Origin: Candidatus Yanofskybacteria bacterium CG10_big_fil_rev_8_21_14_0_10_46_23
GTDB taxonomy: Bacteria; Patescibacteriota; Minisyncoccia; 2-02-FULL-40-12; IGHO2-12-FULL-4
DNA: 38,060 nt
Direction of reading: 5' to 3'
NCBI GenBank assembly: GCA_002771135.1
Contig: PCXO01000005.1
Location: forward strand, 1 to 38,060
The notes under the pieces are model-generated. The model saw only the letters and a list, made by a program, of their open reading frames with translations, ran no database searches and was not told where the DNA came from. Position 1 is the stretch's first letter. Each line of letters opens with the position of its first letter. Positions 7,430 to 13,282 of this stretch are shown one piece after another. The translations under genes and the position numbers were made by a program.

Positions 7430-8734
7430 ATGTTTTCAAACTTCGCCGCGATTAGTTATAGTCATGCCCTCGGCTCCATTTTGAGCTATTGGTGGGTTTT
7501 TTTGCCGGTAATTTTAGCCTTCACTTTATTCGAACTCTGGGTCTGGCATATTCGTCAAGAAAATTTGGCCGGTCTAGAGTGGTCACTTTTAGAGATTCGG
7601 GCGCCGGAAGGTTCAATTCGGAGTCCTCGCGTGATGGAGCAATTTTTTACCGGCGTTCATGGGGCGCTCCGACCTTTGACTTGGCGAGAAAAATTTTTTA
7701 AAGGCGTAATGACCGCTTGGTTTACCTTCGAAATTGTTGGGATCGGCGGAGATATTCGATTTTTTATCCGAACCCCCGCGGGGTTAAAAAATTTGATTGA
7801 AGCTCAATTTTTCGCTCAATATCCCGATGCTGAAATTGAAGAAGTTTATGATTATTTTAATGATTTACCGCCCCGAATTCCCAATGATGACTATGAGCTT
7901 TGGGGAGCGGAATTTAAATTAAATAATGACGATGTCTTTCCCATAAAAACCTACCTTGAGTTTGAGGAAGTTGGCAGTGGCCCCGATGAAGCCATTCGTT
8001 CCGATCCCCTTACCGCTTTTTTCGAGACTTTGAATAAGCTTCGTTCCGGGGAGTATATTACCATCCAAATCATAATTCAACCGACGGGTCCGGAGGTTGA
8101 AGACGAATGGCGGAAAGAAGGCGAGGCAATTATCAATAAGATTGCCGGGAAAGAGGAAAAGGCCCCGGGTCCTTCGGTCGGCGCGAAGCTTGCTTCGGGA
8201 ATTGATAAAACAATTGATCGGATTGTCGGAATTGAACCGCAAGTTTTTGAAGAAAAAAAGCCTGACGCCGGCCCAACCAAAGTTTCCGCTATCGATAAAG
8301 AGACCGCCGACGCCATTGCTCGCAGTATCAGCAAGTTAGGCTTTCGAAGTGGGATTCGTTTTTCTTACATTGCTCACAAGGATGTTTACAGCATAAGTCA
8401 TGTTGCCAGTATTATGGGTTCTTTCCGGCAATTTGCCTCGCAAAATCTAAATAGCTTCAGGCCGACGCGAATTACCGGAAGCGTCGGGACCCTGGCTCCA
8501 CTTTTCTTGTTTTCCGGCAAAGGTTTTGGGGCTGACAAAAAAACTTTGATTAAAAAATGGAATCATTATCGCGCCACGCGAGAACGAAGTCTTCCGTTTG
8601 AGCGACAATATATTTTGAATACCGAAGAACTGGCGACTCTTTATCATTTACCGAGCGCCTCGGATCGGGGCGCGATCCTGCCCAGCATCGGAATCCGCAA
8701 GGGTCCCTCCCCGGGCCGTTTGCCAACCAAATAG
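7430..8734 (+). CDS. DUF8128-like membrane protein paired with a VirD4-like ATPase
   Basis: The 434-residue protein has one TM helix (about 18-40) and a large soluble domain. I recognise it as the protein that commonly precedes a VirD4/TraG-like ATPase in Patescibacteria genomes, annotated as DUF8128 or hypothetical. Recognisable blocks are FEIVGIGGDIRFFIRTP (about 99-115), then AQYPDAEIEEVYDY, and a C-terminal region with GFRSGIRFSYIAH and the tail FERQYILNTEELATLYHLP, close to the helix that many conjugation-type coupling-protein partners share (LNTEELATLWHLP-like). A Gly/Pro/Lys-rich linker lies at about 235-285. The ATPase gene starts 3 nt after its stop. The pair is likely a membrane DNA- or protein-pumping machine; the substrate is unknown. 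Confidence 0.8.
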   Translation: MFSNFAAISYSHALGSILSYWWVFLPVILAFTLFELWVWHIRQENLAGLEWSLLEIRAPEGSIRSPRVMEQFFTGVHGALRPLTWREKFFKGVMTAWFTFEIVGIGGDIRFFIRTPAGLKNLIEAQFFAQYPDAEIEEVYDYFNDLPPRIPNDDYELWGAEFKLNNDDVFPIKTYLEFEEVGSGPDEAIRSDPLTAFFETLNKLRSGEYITIQIIIQPTGPEVEDEWRKEGEAIINKIAGKEEKAPGPSVGAKLASGIDKTIDRIVGIEPQVFEEKKPDAGPTKVSAIDKETADAIARSISKLGFRSGIRFSYIAHKDVYSISHVASIMGSFRQFASQNLNSFRPTRITGSVGTLAPLFLFSGKGFGADKKTLIKKWNHYRATRERSLPFERQYILNTEELATLYHLPSASDRGAILPSIGIRKGPSPGRLPTK

Positions 8735-8737
8735 AAT

Positions 8738-10327
8738 ATGAACAAAGACGAAGTTGTCTTATTTGCCGAAACTAATTTCCGAAATCAACGGCAACGTTTT
8801 GGGATTAGAACCGATGACCGGCGGCGCCACATGTACATCATCGGGAAGACCGGCATGGGTAAAACGGCTTTGCTTCGGAATATGCTTATCCAAGATATTC
8901 AAGAGGGGCGGGGTTTGGCTTTCATCGATCCGCACGGCGATGTAGCCGACGATCTTCTGGATTATATTCCCGAGGACCGGATTAAAGATGTCATCTATTT
9001 CAATCCCGTGGATACCGAATTCCCGGTCTCCTTCAATATTTTGGAAAAAGTTGACGCCAAGGATCGGCATTTAGTGGCTTCGGGATTGATGTCGGCTTTT
9101 AAGAAAATTTGGCAAGACCTCTGGTCGGCGCGAATGGAGTATATTCTCAACAATACAATTTTGGCTTTACTGGAGGTGGAGGGTTCAACCATTTTGGGGG
9201 TGAATCGAATGTTCGCGGATAAAAAATATCGGAAAGAAATTGTCGATCAAATTACGGATCCGATTGTAAAGGCTTTTTGGGTTAATGAATTCGCTCAGTA
9301 CACTGAACGACTCGCGGTTGAGGCGACGGCGGCCATCCAAAACAAAATTGGCCAGTTTACCTCCTCAACTCTAATCCGAAATATTGTTGGTCAGACCCAT
9401 ACGGCCTTTGATGTGCGCCAAGCCATGGATAGCAAGAAAATCATTATCCTGAATTTGGCCCGGGGTCGCATCGGTGAAGATGCCAGCCGTCTTTTGGGAA
9501 CTTTGTTTATAACGAAAATCCAACTTGGGGCGATGTCTCGAGCGAATGTCCCCGAATCTGAACGCGAGGATTTTTTCCTCTATGTTGACGAGTTCCAAAA
9601 CTTTGCGACGGAGTCTTTCGCCAGCATTTTATCAGAAGCGCGTAAATTTCGACTCAGTTTGACCGTAGCCCATCAGTATATCGCCCAGATGGAGGAGGAG
9701 GTTCGAGACGCCGTTTTTGGCAATGTCGGGACGATTATTACTTTTCGAATCGGGGCCGAAGACGCCGAAGCCATTGAAAAAGAATTTGAGCCGGAGTTTA
9801 TCGCTAATGATTTAATTAATCTGCCCAAATACGAGATTTATCTGAAACTAATGATCGATGGGGTGGCTTCGAAGGCTTTCTCAGCCCATACGATGCCGCC
9901 CCTTGAGGCGCCGGCGGTTAGCTTTCGAGATAAAATTGTGGAAACAACGCGAAGTCGTTATGGCACCCCGCGAGATCGAGTTGAAGATCAAATTTCTAAG
10001 TGGACAAAAGTTGAAGAAGCCCCAATTCGATCTCAGTCTGGCTCAAATAAGAAAAAATCAAATAATTATTCCCAGCCATCCACGCCTAAGGATAATCTAC
10101 CAAAGCCGACCCCTGGTGTCTTGCCATTGAAAGAGCCGGTTCAAACTCCCAGATCGGTCGTGACTCCACCGAAAGAGATGCCGGTTAGCCAGGCGCTAAG
10201 CAAGCTCCCGGTTGATTTTCGGGGCAAGAAGTTACCCGAAACAAAGACTATGACGGAAAGTATATCACCCAAAGCGCCGGACTTAGACAGTCTTCGGGAA
10301 ATTTTAAAAAAAGCGATGGGGGAATAA
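8738..10327 (+). CDS. VirD4/TraG-family type IV secretion-like ATPase
   Basis: The 529-residue protein has a Walker A motif GKTGMGKT at about 36-43, FIDPHGDVADDLLDYIPEDR soon after, and a Walker B FFLYVDEFQNF at about 276-286 followed by the sensor-like TVAHQYIAQM. This order is that of TraG/VirD4-type coupling ATPases and the related HerA-like pumps. No N-terminal TM is visible; the preceding gene would supply the membrane anchor. The C-terminal 120 residues are a Pro/Lys/Ser-rich disordered tail ending in LREILKKAMGE. No relaxase, VirB4 or pilin gene is nearby, so a conjugation role is not shown. Repeat copy 2 follows 6 nt after the stop. Confidence 0.88.
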   Translation: MNKDEVVLFAETNFRNQRQRFGIRTDDRRRHMYIIGKTGMGKTALLRNMLIQDIQEGRGLAFIDPHGDVADDLLDYIPEDRIKDVIYFNPVDTEFPVSFNILEKVDAKDRHLVASGLMSAFKKIWQDLWSARMEYILNNTILALLEVEGSTILGVNRMFADKKYRKEIVDQITDPIVKAFWVNEFAQYTERLAVEATAAIQNKIGQFTSSTLIRNIVGQTHTAFDVRQAMDSKKIIILNLARGRIGEDASRLLGTLFITKIQLGAMSRANVPESEREDFFLYVDEFQNFATESFASILSEARKFRLSLTVAHQYIAQMEEEVRDAVFGNVGTIITFRIGAEDAEAIEKEFEPEFIANDLINLPKYEIYLKLMIDGVASKAFSAHTMPPLEAPAVSFRDKIVETTRSRYGTPRDRVEDQISKWTKVEEAPIRSQSGSNKKKSNNYSQPSTPKDNLPKPTPGVLPLKEPVQTPRSVVTPPKEMPVSQALSKLPVDFRGKKLPETKTMTESISPKAPDLDSLREILKKAMGE

Positions 10328-10333
10328 ATAAGA

Positions 10334-10470
10334 GCCCGATCATTAAATCGAAAAACCGTGTCGGCTGTGGATTGCACGGTCCGACCAGCTCGGTGGGCGG
10401 AATCCATAGACGACACGGAATGAACATTTCTCGCTGGGAAATGGAATGATATTGAGATTAATGATCGGGC
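10334..10470 (+). repeat. Structured intergenic element, copy 2
   Basis: Outer stem GCCCGATCATTAA (10334-10346) with TTAATGATCGGGC (10458-10470), perfect. P2 is CCGTGTCGGCTGTGGATT (10356-10373) with AATCCATAGACGACACGG (10401-10418). The P2 interior has GCACGG then a longer CCGACC..GGTGGGCGG hairpin. P3 is CATTTC/GAAATG (10425-10430, 10438-10443) around the loop TCGCTGG (10431-10437): all three inner P3 base pairs differ from copy 1, with compensation on the other strand of the stem. Confidence 0.85.
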
Positions 10471-10500
10471 GAGTATCCACTTGCTAAAATAAATTTTATG

Positions 10501-10528
10501 TTGACAATTATATTCAGTATGATATAAT
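10501..10528 (+). promoter_or_regulatory. Perfect-consensus sigma70 promoter for an ORF-less transcript
   Basis: TTGACA (10501-10506), 16 nt, TATAAT (10523-10528). Both hexamers are perfect consensus, the strongest promoter in the window, yet no plausible ORF follows on this strand before a terminator at 10735. Confidence 0.8.
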
Positions 10529-10534
10529 GGCTCC

Positions 10535-10773
10535 AACGTGTTAGTAACTCTTCGTTGAGCCATCAGGGCTTAACAAAGCCAGTATCGTCTCTGATCTATA
10601 GCAGATTCGTTTCTTTCACTAGATTTAGGTAATTCTCAGGCCCTGGCACATCAAGCCATTTTATTTTTGGCCCGCGAGACTTCTCTAAATATTGGTTTTG
10701 TTAAACTCTGATTTTTCATCAAGTTTAAAAAGCCAAAACTAAAAACCCCATAAATGGGGCTTTTAGTTTTGAT
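10535..10773 (+). ncRNA. Candidate noncoding RNA, about 235 nt
   Basis: The interval between a consensus promoter and an intrinsic terminator has no credible coding frame. Its 5' end folds as GGCTC(C)AACG with CGTTGAGCC (one bulged C), then GGCTT/AAGCC, a possible long-range CAGGGC/GCCCTG pair, TGGC/GCCA and TTAAACT/AGTTTAA (10701-10707, 10722-10728). TTGGTTTTG (10692-10700) can also pair with CAAAACTAA (10734-10742), which is the 5' half of the terminator. I see none of the hallmarks of RNase P, SRP RNA or tmRNA, and no clear 6S RNA shape. The identity is unknown. Confidence 0.6.
10735..10773 (+). terminator. Intrinsic terminator of the candidate ncRNA
   Basis: AAAACTAAAAACCCCAT pairs with ATGGGGCTTTTAGTTTT. 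The near-symmetry means it could serve either strand, including as the end of hicA transcription arriving from the right. Confidence 0.75.
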
Positions 10774-10808
10774 ATGTCCACCACGTGATTGCGTAGCAAT
10801 TTTACGGG

Positions 10809-10821
10809 GTCCGCTCGGTAG
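10809..10821 (-). repeat. Partial direct copy of the tRNA-Lys 3' end
   Basis: GTCCGCTCGGTAG is identical to 11660-11672, the 3' end of the tRNA-Lys gene plus one flanking base. Shortly after it CGAACC also matches, and a CCCATAAATGGGG hairpin lies on the same side of both copies. It may be the remote end of an insertion that carries hicBA. The rest of 10774-10915 holds no gene; it includes an ATTGC/GCAAT hairpin (ATTGCGTAGCAAT) and a G-run. Confidence 0.5.
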
Positions 10822-10915
10822 ACAACATCCGAACCCAGTACACAGGGGGGGGTAATCTAGTTTATTATGGGAACCCTATTGGAGCCCCATCCATATAATG
10901 AATCAGAATAAAAAA

Positions 10916-11158
10916 CTATTTATTATAAAAATACTGCATGAGTTCCGATTCGGAGATGTACTTTGAGGCTTGATTGAAAATTGCGCGAAGGGTTCCTTTA
11001 TCTAATTCTTTGTGATCCGGGATGGTGAGCGTTTGGTTTATTCCACTTATCGTTCTTTGGAGTTTAGCATGGCTGCCTTTTTGAGAAATTACGATGAAGT
11101 TAAAAGACTTAAGAATCTTTATCACGTCTTCACCCGATAAGACCCTGAGTCTAGGCAT
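10916..11158 (-). CDS. hicA: HicA-family mRNA interferase toxin
   Basis: The 80-residue product beginning MPRLRVLSGEDVIKIL has the HicA double-stranded RNA-binding-like fold pattern, with the catalytic His in QKGSHAKLQR and the following LTIPDHKELDKGTLRAIFNQA block. HicA toxins cut mRNA and stop translation until neutralised by HicB. I use the internal ATG at 11158 rather than the track start at 11176, because it overlaps the hicB stop by 8 nt, the usual coupled arrangement, and gives the family-typical length. It lies between the candidate ncRNA and tRNA-Lys in an accessory stretch. Confidence 0.9.
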   Translation of the reverse strand: MPRLRVLSGEDVIKILKSFNFIVISQKGSHAKLQRTISGINQTLTIPDHKELDKGTLRAIFNQASKYISESELMQYFYNK

Positions 11159-11375
11159 TAATCTGAGGAAGTTCAAAGTTCATTAAAACAGAGGGGTTAT
11201 GTTCAAAACCAAAATCAGCGGGGTTTTCTCCTTCTAAGTGCAGTTCAACTGCTTCTTGAATATTTTTGGCTAATTCATCAAGGGTTTTACCTTGAGTAAC
11301 TATCGGTAAATCAGCGCCTTTGGCAGTATAGTATTTGTCGCCTTTTGAGATATGGAATTGGATGATTCTTTTCAT
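11151..11375 (-). CDS. hicB: HicB-family antitoxin
   Basis: The 74-residue protein has the HicB partial RNase H-like fold: YYTAKGADLPIVTQGKTLDELAKNIQEAVELHLE matches the family core. It ends soon after this domain, so the C-terminal DNA-binding part (HTH or ribbon-helix-helix) of longer HicB proteins is absent. Autoregulation would then need another protein or be missing. It is upstream of hicA on the same strand and overlaps it by 8 nt. The antitoxin-first order is the less common of the two known hic layouts but well represented. Confidence 0.9.
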   Translation of the reverse strand: MKRIIQFHISKGDKYYTAKGADLPIVTQGKTLDELAKNIQEAVELHLEGENPADFGFEHNPSVLMNFELPQINA

Positions 11376-11384
11376 AATAACCCA

Positions 11385-11413
11385 AGTATATCAAATTAAA
11401 CCTGAATTTCCAA
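11385..11413 (-). promoter_or_regulatory. hicBA promoter, leaderless arrangement
   Basis: On the minus strand TTGGAA (11413-11408), 17 nt, TATACT (11390-11385); the hicB ATG follows 9 nt later. Confidence 0.6.
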
Positions 11414-11497
11414 TGTTTGGTTCGAGCCTCCAGATAATAGTGTAAACAAAGAACTATTTCATCTGCCCAAGGCGGACAGGTCCGAATCTATCTCTCC

Positions 11498-11596
11498 GGA
11501 CTCGGTCACAGATAATCTCTCGCCGTCGCTCGAGATTTCCGCGACCCCGCCTCGCGGTGATTTTAAGAAAATCACATCGCTCCGGCTTTCGAGTCC
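11498..11596. repeat. Three-hairpin palindromic cluster
   Basis: GGACTCG (11498-11504) can pair with CGAGTCC (11590-11596) and would enclose three local hairpins: AATCTC/GAGATT (11514-11537), CCGCGA/TCGCGG (11539-11557) and GTGATTTT-AAG-AAAATCAC (11557-11575). The 284-nt stretch between hicB and tRNA-Lys has no gene. The cluster does not share the TCGCTGG loop of the five-copy family. Confidence 0.55.
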
Positions 11597-11680
11597 TACC
11601 GAGATCAATCAACTCCGAACAACAAAACTCCCATAAATGGGGCTCTTGTTGTTCGATCTGTCCGCTCGGTAGGACTCGAA
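11588..11680. repeat. Large inverted repeat made of the tRNA-Lys 3' end
   Basis: TTCGAGTCCTACCGAG (11588-11603) is a perfect 16-bp inverted copy of 11665-11680, which lies in the T-arm and acceptor part of the tRNA gene. Inside it, GAACAACAA (11617-11625) pairs with TTGTTGTTC (11646-11654) around CCCATAAATGGGG. The inner hairpin probably terminates the tRNA transcript on the minus strand. Confidence 0.7.
11617..11654 (-). terminator. Probable tRNA-Lys terminator
   Basis: Reading the minus strand after the tRNA, GAACAACAA and TTGTTGTTC close an inner GCCCCATTTATGGGA hairpin with a TTTTGTT stretch in the 3' half. It is less T-rich than the other terminators here. Confidence 0.5.
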
Positions 11681-11732
11681 CCTACAACCAATGGCTTAAG
11701 AGGCCACTGCTCTACCATTGAGCTACGAGCGG
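11661..11732 (-). tRNA. tRNA-Lys (anticodon CTT)
   Basis: The minus strand folds as a complete cloverleaf: acceptor CCGCTCG/CGAGCGG (7 perfect pairs), T8-A9, D-arm GCTC-AATGGTA-GAGC, anticodon arm GTGGC-CTCTTAA-GCCAT with anticodon CTT, a five-base variable loop, T-arm GTAGG-TTCGAGT-CCTAC and discriminator A. CCA is not encoded; the next bases are CAG, so a CCA-adding enzyme is needed. The anticodon reads AAG lysine codons. Confidence 0.95.
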
Positions 11733-11757
11733 ATATTTGAATCTTCCACCGCGTTTG

Positions 11758-11785
11758 ATTATACAATGAACCCTAAAAATTTCAA
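11758..11785 (-). promoter_or_regulatory. tRNA-Lys promoter
   Basis: On the minus strand TTGAAA (11785-11780), 16 nt, TATAAT (11763-11758), about 25 nt before the mature tRNA 5' end. Confidence 0.65.
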
Positions 11786-11806
11786 ATTTGTTTCAGGGCT
11801 ATTAAT

Positions 11807-11835
11807 TTGACACTAGTGATTATATTTGTTTTAAT
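11807..11835 (+). promoter_or_regulatory. Promoter of the beta-barrel-like gene
   Basis: TTGACA (11807-11812), 17 nt, TTTAAT (11830-11835). A leader of about 60 nt would carry AAAGGA 9 nt before the GTG start at 11900. Confidence 0.5.
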
Positions 11836-11899
11836 ATCAATGGTTTTTTAAGAATAATCTCGATGGAAGCTAGGAGAGACAAAGAAAGGAATAATAGAT

Positions 11900-12665
11900 G
11901 TGGGAAATAGAAAAAAGGTTTTGGGTTTGGCTCTTCTCGTGCTCTCTTTTGGGAGCGCAGTGGGTCAAAGCCCCGATGCTAGCGCCAAAAAAAAGCGCCA
12001 CCATTTTGAGGTTTCCGTCGGGTCGGCGTACGTCGGCCGAGCCATAGGGTTTGTTTTCTATGACAAGCCGGTGGTTCAGGTCAGTCTGACCCGGGACTGG
12101 GGGGCCGGTTTTTACACTGGTCTCTGGCAATCCCAGCCACTAGATGGCTCGGCGTGGTGGTCCAATTTCGGCTACGAAACCGACTTCACTGTCGGCTGGG
12201 CCAAGGGCTTTAAGGGAATAGACTTCGACTCCGGGTCTGGTCTATTTCTGGATCCACAATGATGATGTGGTCCGAGGTCACGTCCTGGATGCCTATTTGA
12301 GAGTCTCCAAGACCTTCAAATGGGGCACTCCGGCGATTCAGTATGATCGCTACTGGCTGACGCGATCGACTCAACAGGGCCACACCATCCCCGGTGGGAA
12401 CTTGCTGACTTTCTCGTTCGCGCGCGATTTTCCAATCGCCAAGCGAGTGTCGGTCACTCAGTTCGCCAAGGCAATTTACAGCCACGGGTCGGTCGGTCTG
12501 TTGGGCTTTGAGAACGGCTGGATTGGCCTTTACCAACCCGGCTTAACTTTGGCCCACTCGGACAATCTGACCTTCTTTGTTCGAGGCGACTTTGGCGGGG
12601 GCTTGAATGTCGGCGACAAGCCGGCCTTTCAGGAACTCGCCGTCGGGTTTAATTTCGTCTTTTGA
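11900..12665 (+). pseudogene. Outer-membrane beta-barrel-like protein, split by a frameshift
   Basis: Two ORFs (11900-12262 and 12267-12665) form one reading when shifted by one base near 12233-12243: the second frame is open upstream of its nominal GTG as VYFWIHNDDVVRGH. The joined product is about 254 residues. It has a signal peptide (residues 1-22, ending SAVGQ), alternating aromatic/hydrophobic strand patterns throughout, GYETDFTVGWAKG and a C-terminal AVGFNFVF ending in Phe, the outer-membrane insertion signature. It resembles TorF/Gcw_chp-type small porins. CPR bacteria generally lack a classical outer membrane, so it may be foreign, functionally different or decaying. A real frameshift and a sequencing error are equally possible. 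It uses a Shine-Dalgarno site, like the other secreted outlier at 1-593. Confidence 0.65.
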
Positions 12666-12671
12666 GTTCTC

Positions 12672-12701
12672 GGCGCCATGAAAATGGCGCCTTTTGTTTT
12701 T
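12672..12701 (+). terminator. Intrinsic terminator after the beta-barrel-like gene
   Basis: GGCGCCAT-GAAA-ATGGCGCC followed by TTTTGTTTTT: a perfect 8-bp stem with a GAAA tetraloop. Its preservation suggests that the split gene was recently functional. Confidence 0.93.
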
Positions 12702-12798
12702 AAGGACTCGAACTCCCAGGGTGATATTCTAACCCAACCCCTCTCTTTCTTCGCCCCACCCAGCCCTGCCTGCTGGCAGTGTACGGCTTGCCTTGGGG

Positions 12799-12951
12799 TT
12801 AGTCTGAGCCGGAGGCCTTTCTTGGACCGCTTGAATCCCCAGCGAGGATTCTACGCTCGCCGTTTTTTATAAATTCCGCCCCTCTAAAACTATGGGCGGA
12901 CCATGCAATTTATAAAAAACAGCGTCCCGAAAGGCCTCCGGCTCAGACTAA
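12799..12951 (-). repeat. Structured intergenic element, copy 4
   Basis: The outer arms TTAGTCTGAGCCGGAGGCCT.. (12799-12821) and 12929-12951 are a perfect 23-bp inverted repeat. On the motif (minus) strand P2 is GTTTTTTATAAATT/AATTTATAAAAAAC (14 bp), unrelated in sequence to the other copies except its terminal ATT/AAT, and it still encloses GCATGGTCCGCCC..GGGGCGG. P3 is GAATCC/GGATTC with loop TCGCTGG (12839-12845). It fills most of the gap 12702-13019, which holds no gene. Confidence 0.85.
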
Positions 12952-13019
12952 TTTCAGAAGAGACCGAATGAAAATTAGTTTCGGTTGTCTAATTTAGTTA
13001 GATCAGTTAGTTTTTAAAT

Positions 13020-13235
13020 ATGAAATTTGAGGTTTTGTTAAAGCCCGGCTCATCGAGGCGAGCGATTATTCAAGCCAGTGCTGGTTATGAGGCTTGGGTT
13101 CATGGCCGACCCAATAATAATCAGGCCAACGAGGAACTTTTAGAACTTTTGAGTGAGTTTTTCGGGGTATCGAAGTCGCGGATTAAAATAGTTCGAGGTC
13201 TAACTTCTCGACGAAAAATTATCGAAATTTCATAG
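13020..13235 (+). CDS. DUF167 (YggU-family) protein
   Basis: The 71-residue protein matches the DUF167 family: MKFEVLLKPGSSR at the start, WVHGRPNNNQANEELLELLSEFFGVSKSRIKIVRG in the middle and SRRKIIEI at the end. The conserved core is a small alpha/beta fold of unknown function; the NNQANEEL segment corresponds to the family's invariant (G/D)-x-ANxxL turn. It stands alone 47 nt before aspS and has no strong ribosome-binding site; a weak TTGTCT-17-TAGTTT promoter may end 6 nt before the ATG. Confidence 0.9.
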   Translation: MKFEVLLKPGSSRRAIIQASAGYEAWVHGRPNNNQANEELLELLSEFFGVSKSRIKIVRGLTSRRKIIEIS

Positions 13236-13245
13236 GGTTTTCCTA

Positions 13246-13274
13246 TTGTCGAGTCAAAGGAAAGCGGTTATTAT
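13246..13274 (+). promoter_or_regulatory. aspS promoter, leaderless arrangement
   Basis: TTGTCG (13246-13251), 17 nt, TATTAT (13269-13274), 8 nt before the ATG. An AAGGA lies only 3 nt from the ATG, too close for a normal Shine-Dalgarno site. Confidence 0.6.
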
Positions 13275-13282
13275 CAAGGAAC

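Noticed and set aside
10141-10563. 140-residue minus-strand ORF
   Set aside because: It is antisense to the VirD4-like gene 3' end and to repeat copy 2. Its C-terminal half shares HSVSxMDSA with the ORF at 1855-2100 only because both read the same repeat.
10774-10915. A complete tRNA around the GTCCGCTCGGTAG fragment
   Set aside because: Only the 3' acceptor part and a CGAACC match; no anticodon arm can be formed.
11498-11603. A second tRNA on the plus strand ending in TTCGAGTCCTACCGAG
   Set aside because: CTCGGT/ACCGAG can close an acceptor-like stem, but the T-arm 5' strand does not pair and no D-arm or anticodon arm can be placed.
12678-12872. 64-residue ORF after the barrel-like gene
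   Set aside because: It starts inside a terminator and runs into repeat copy 4; the composition is not protein-like.
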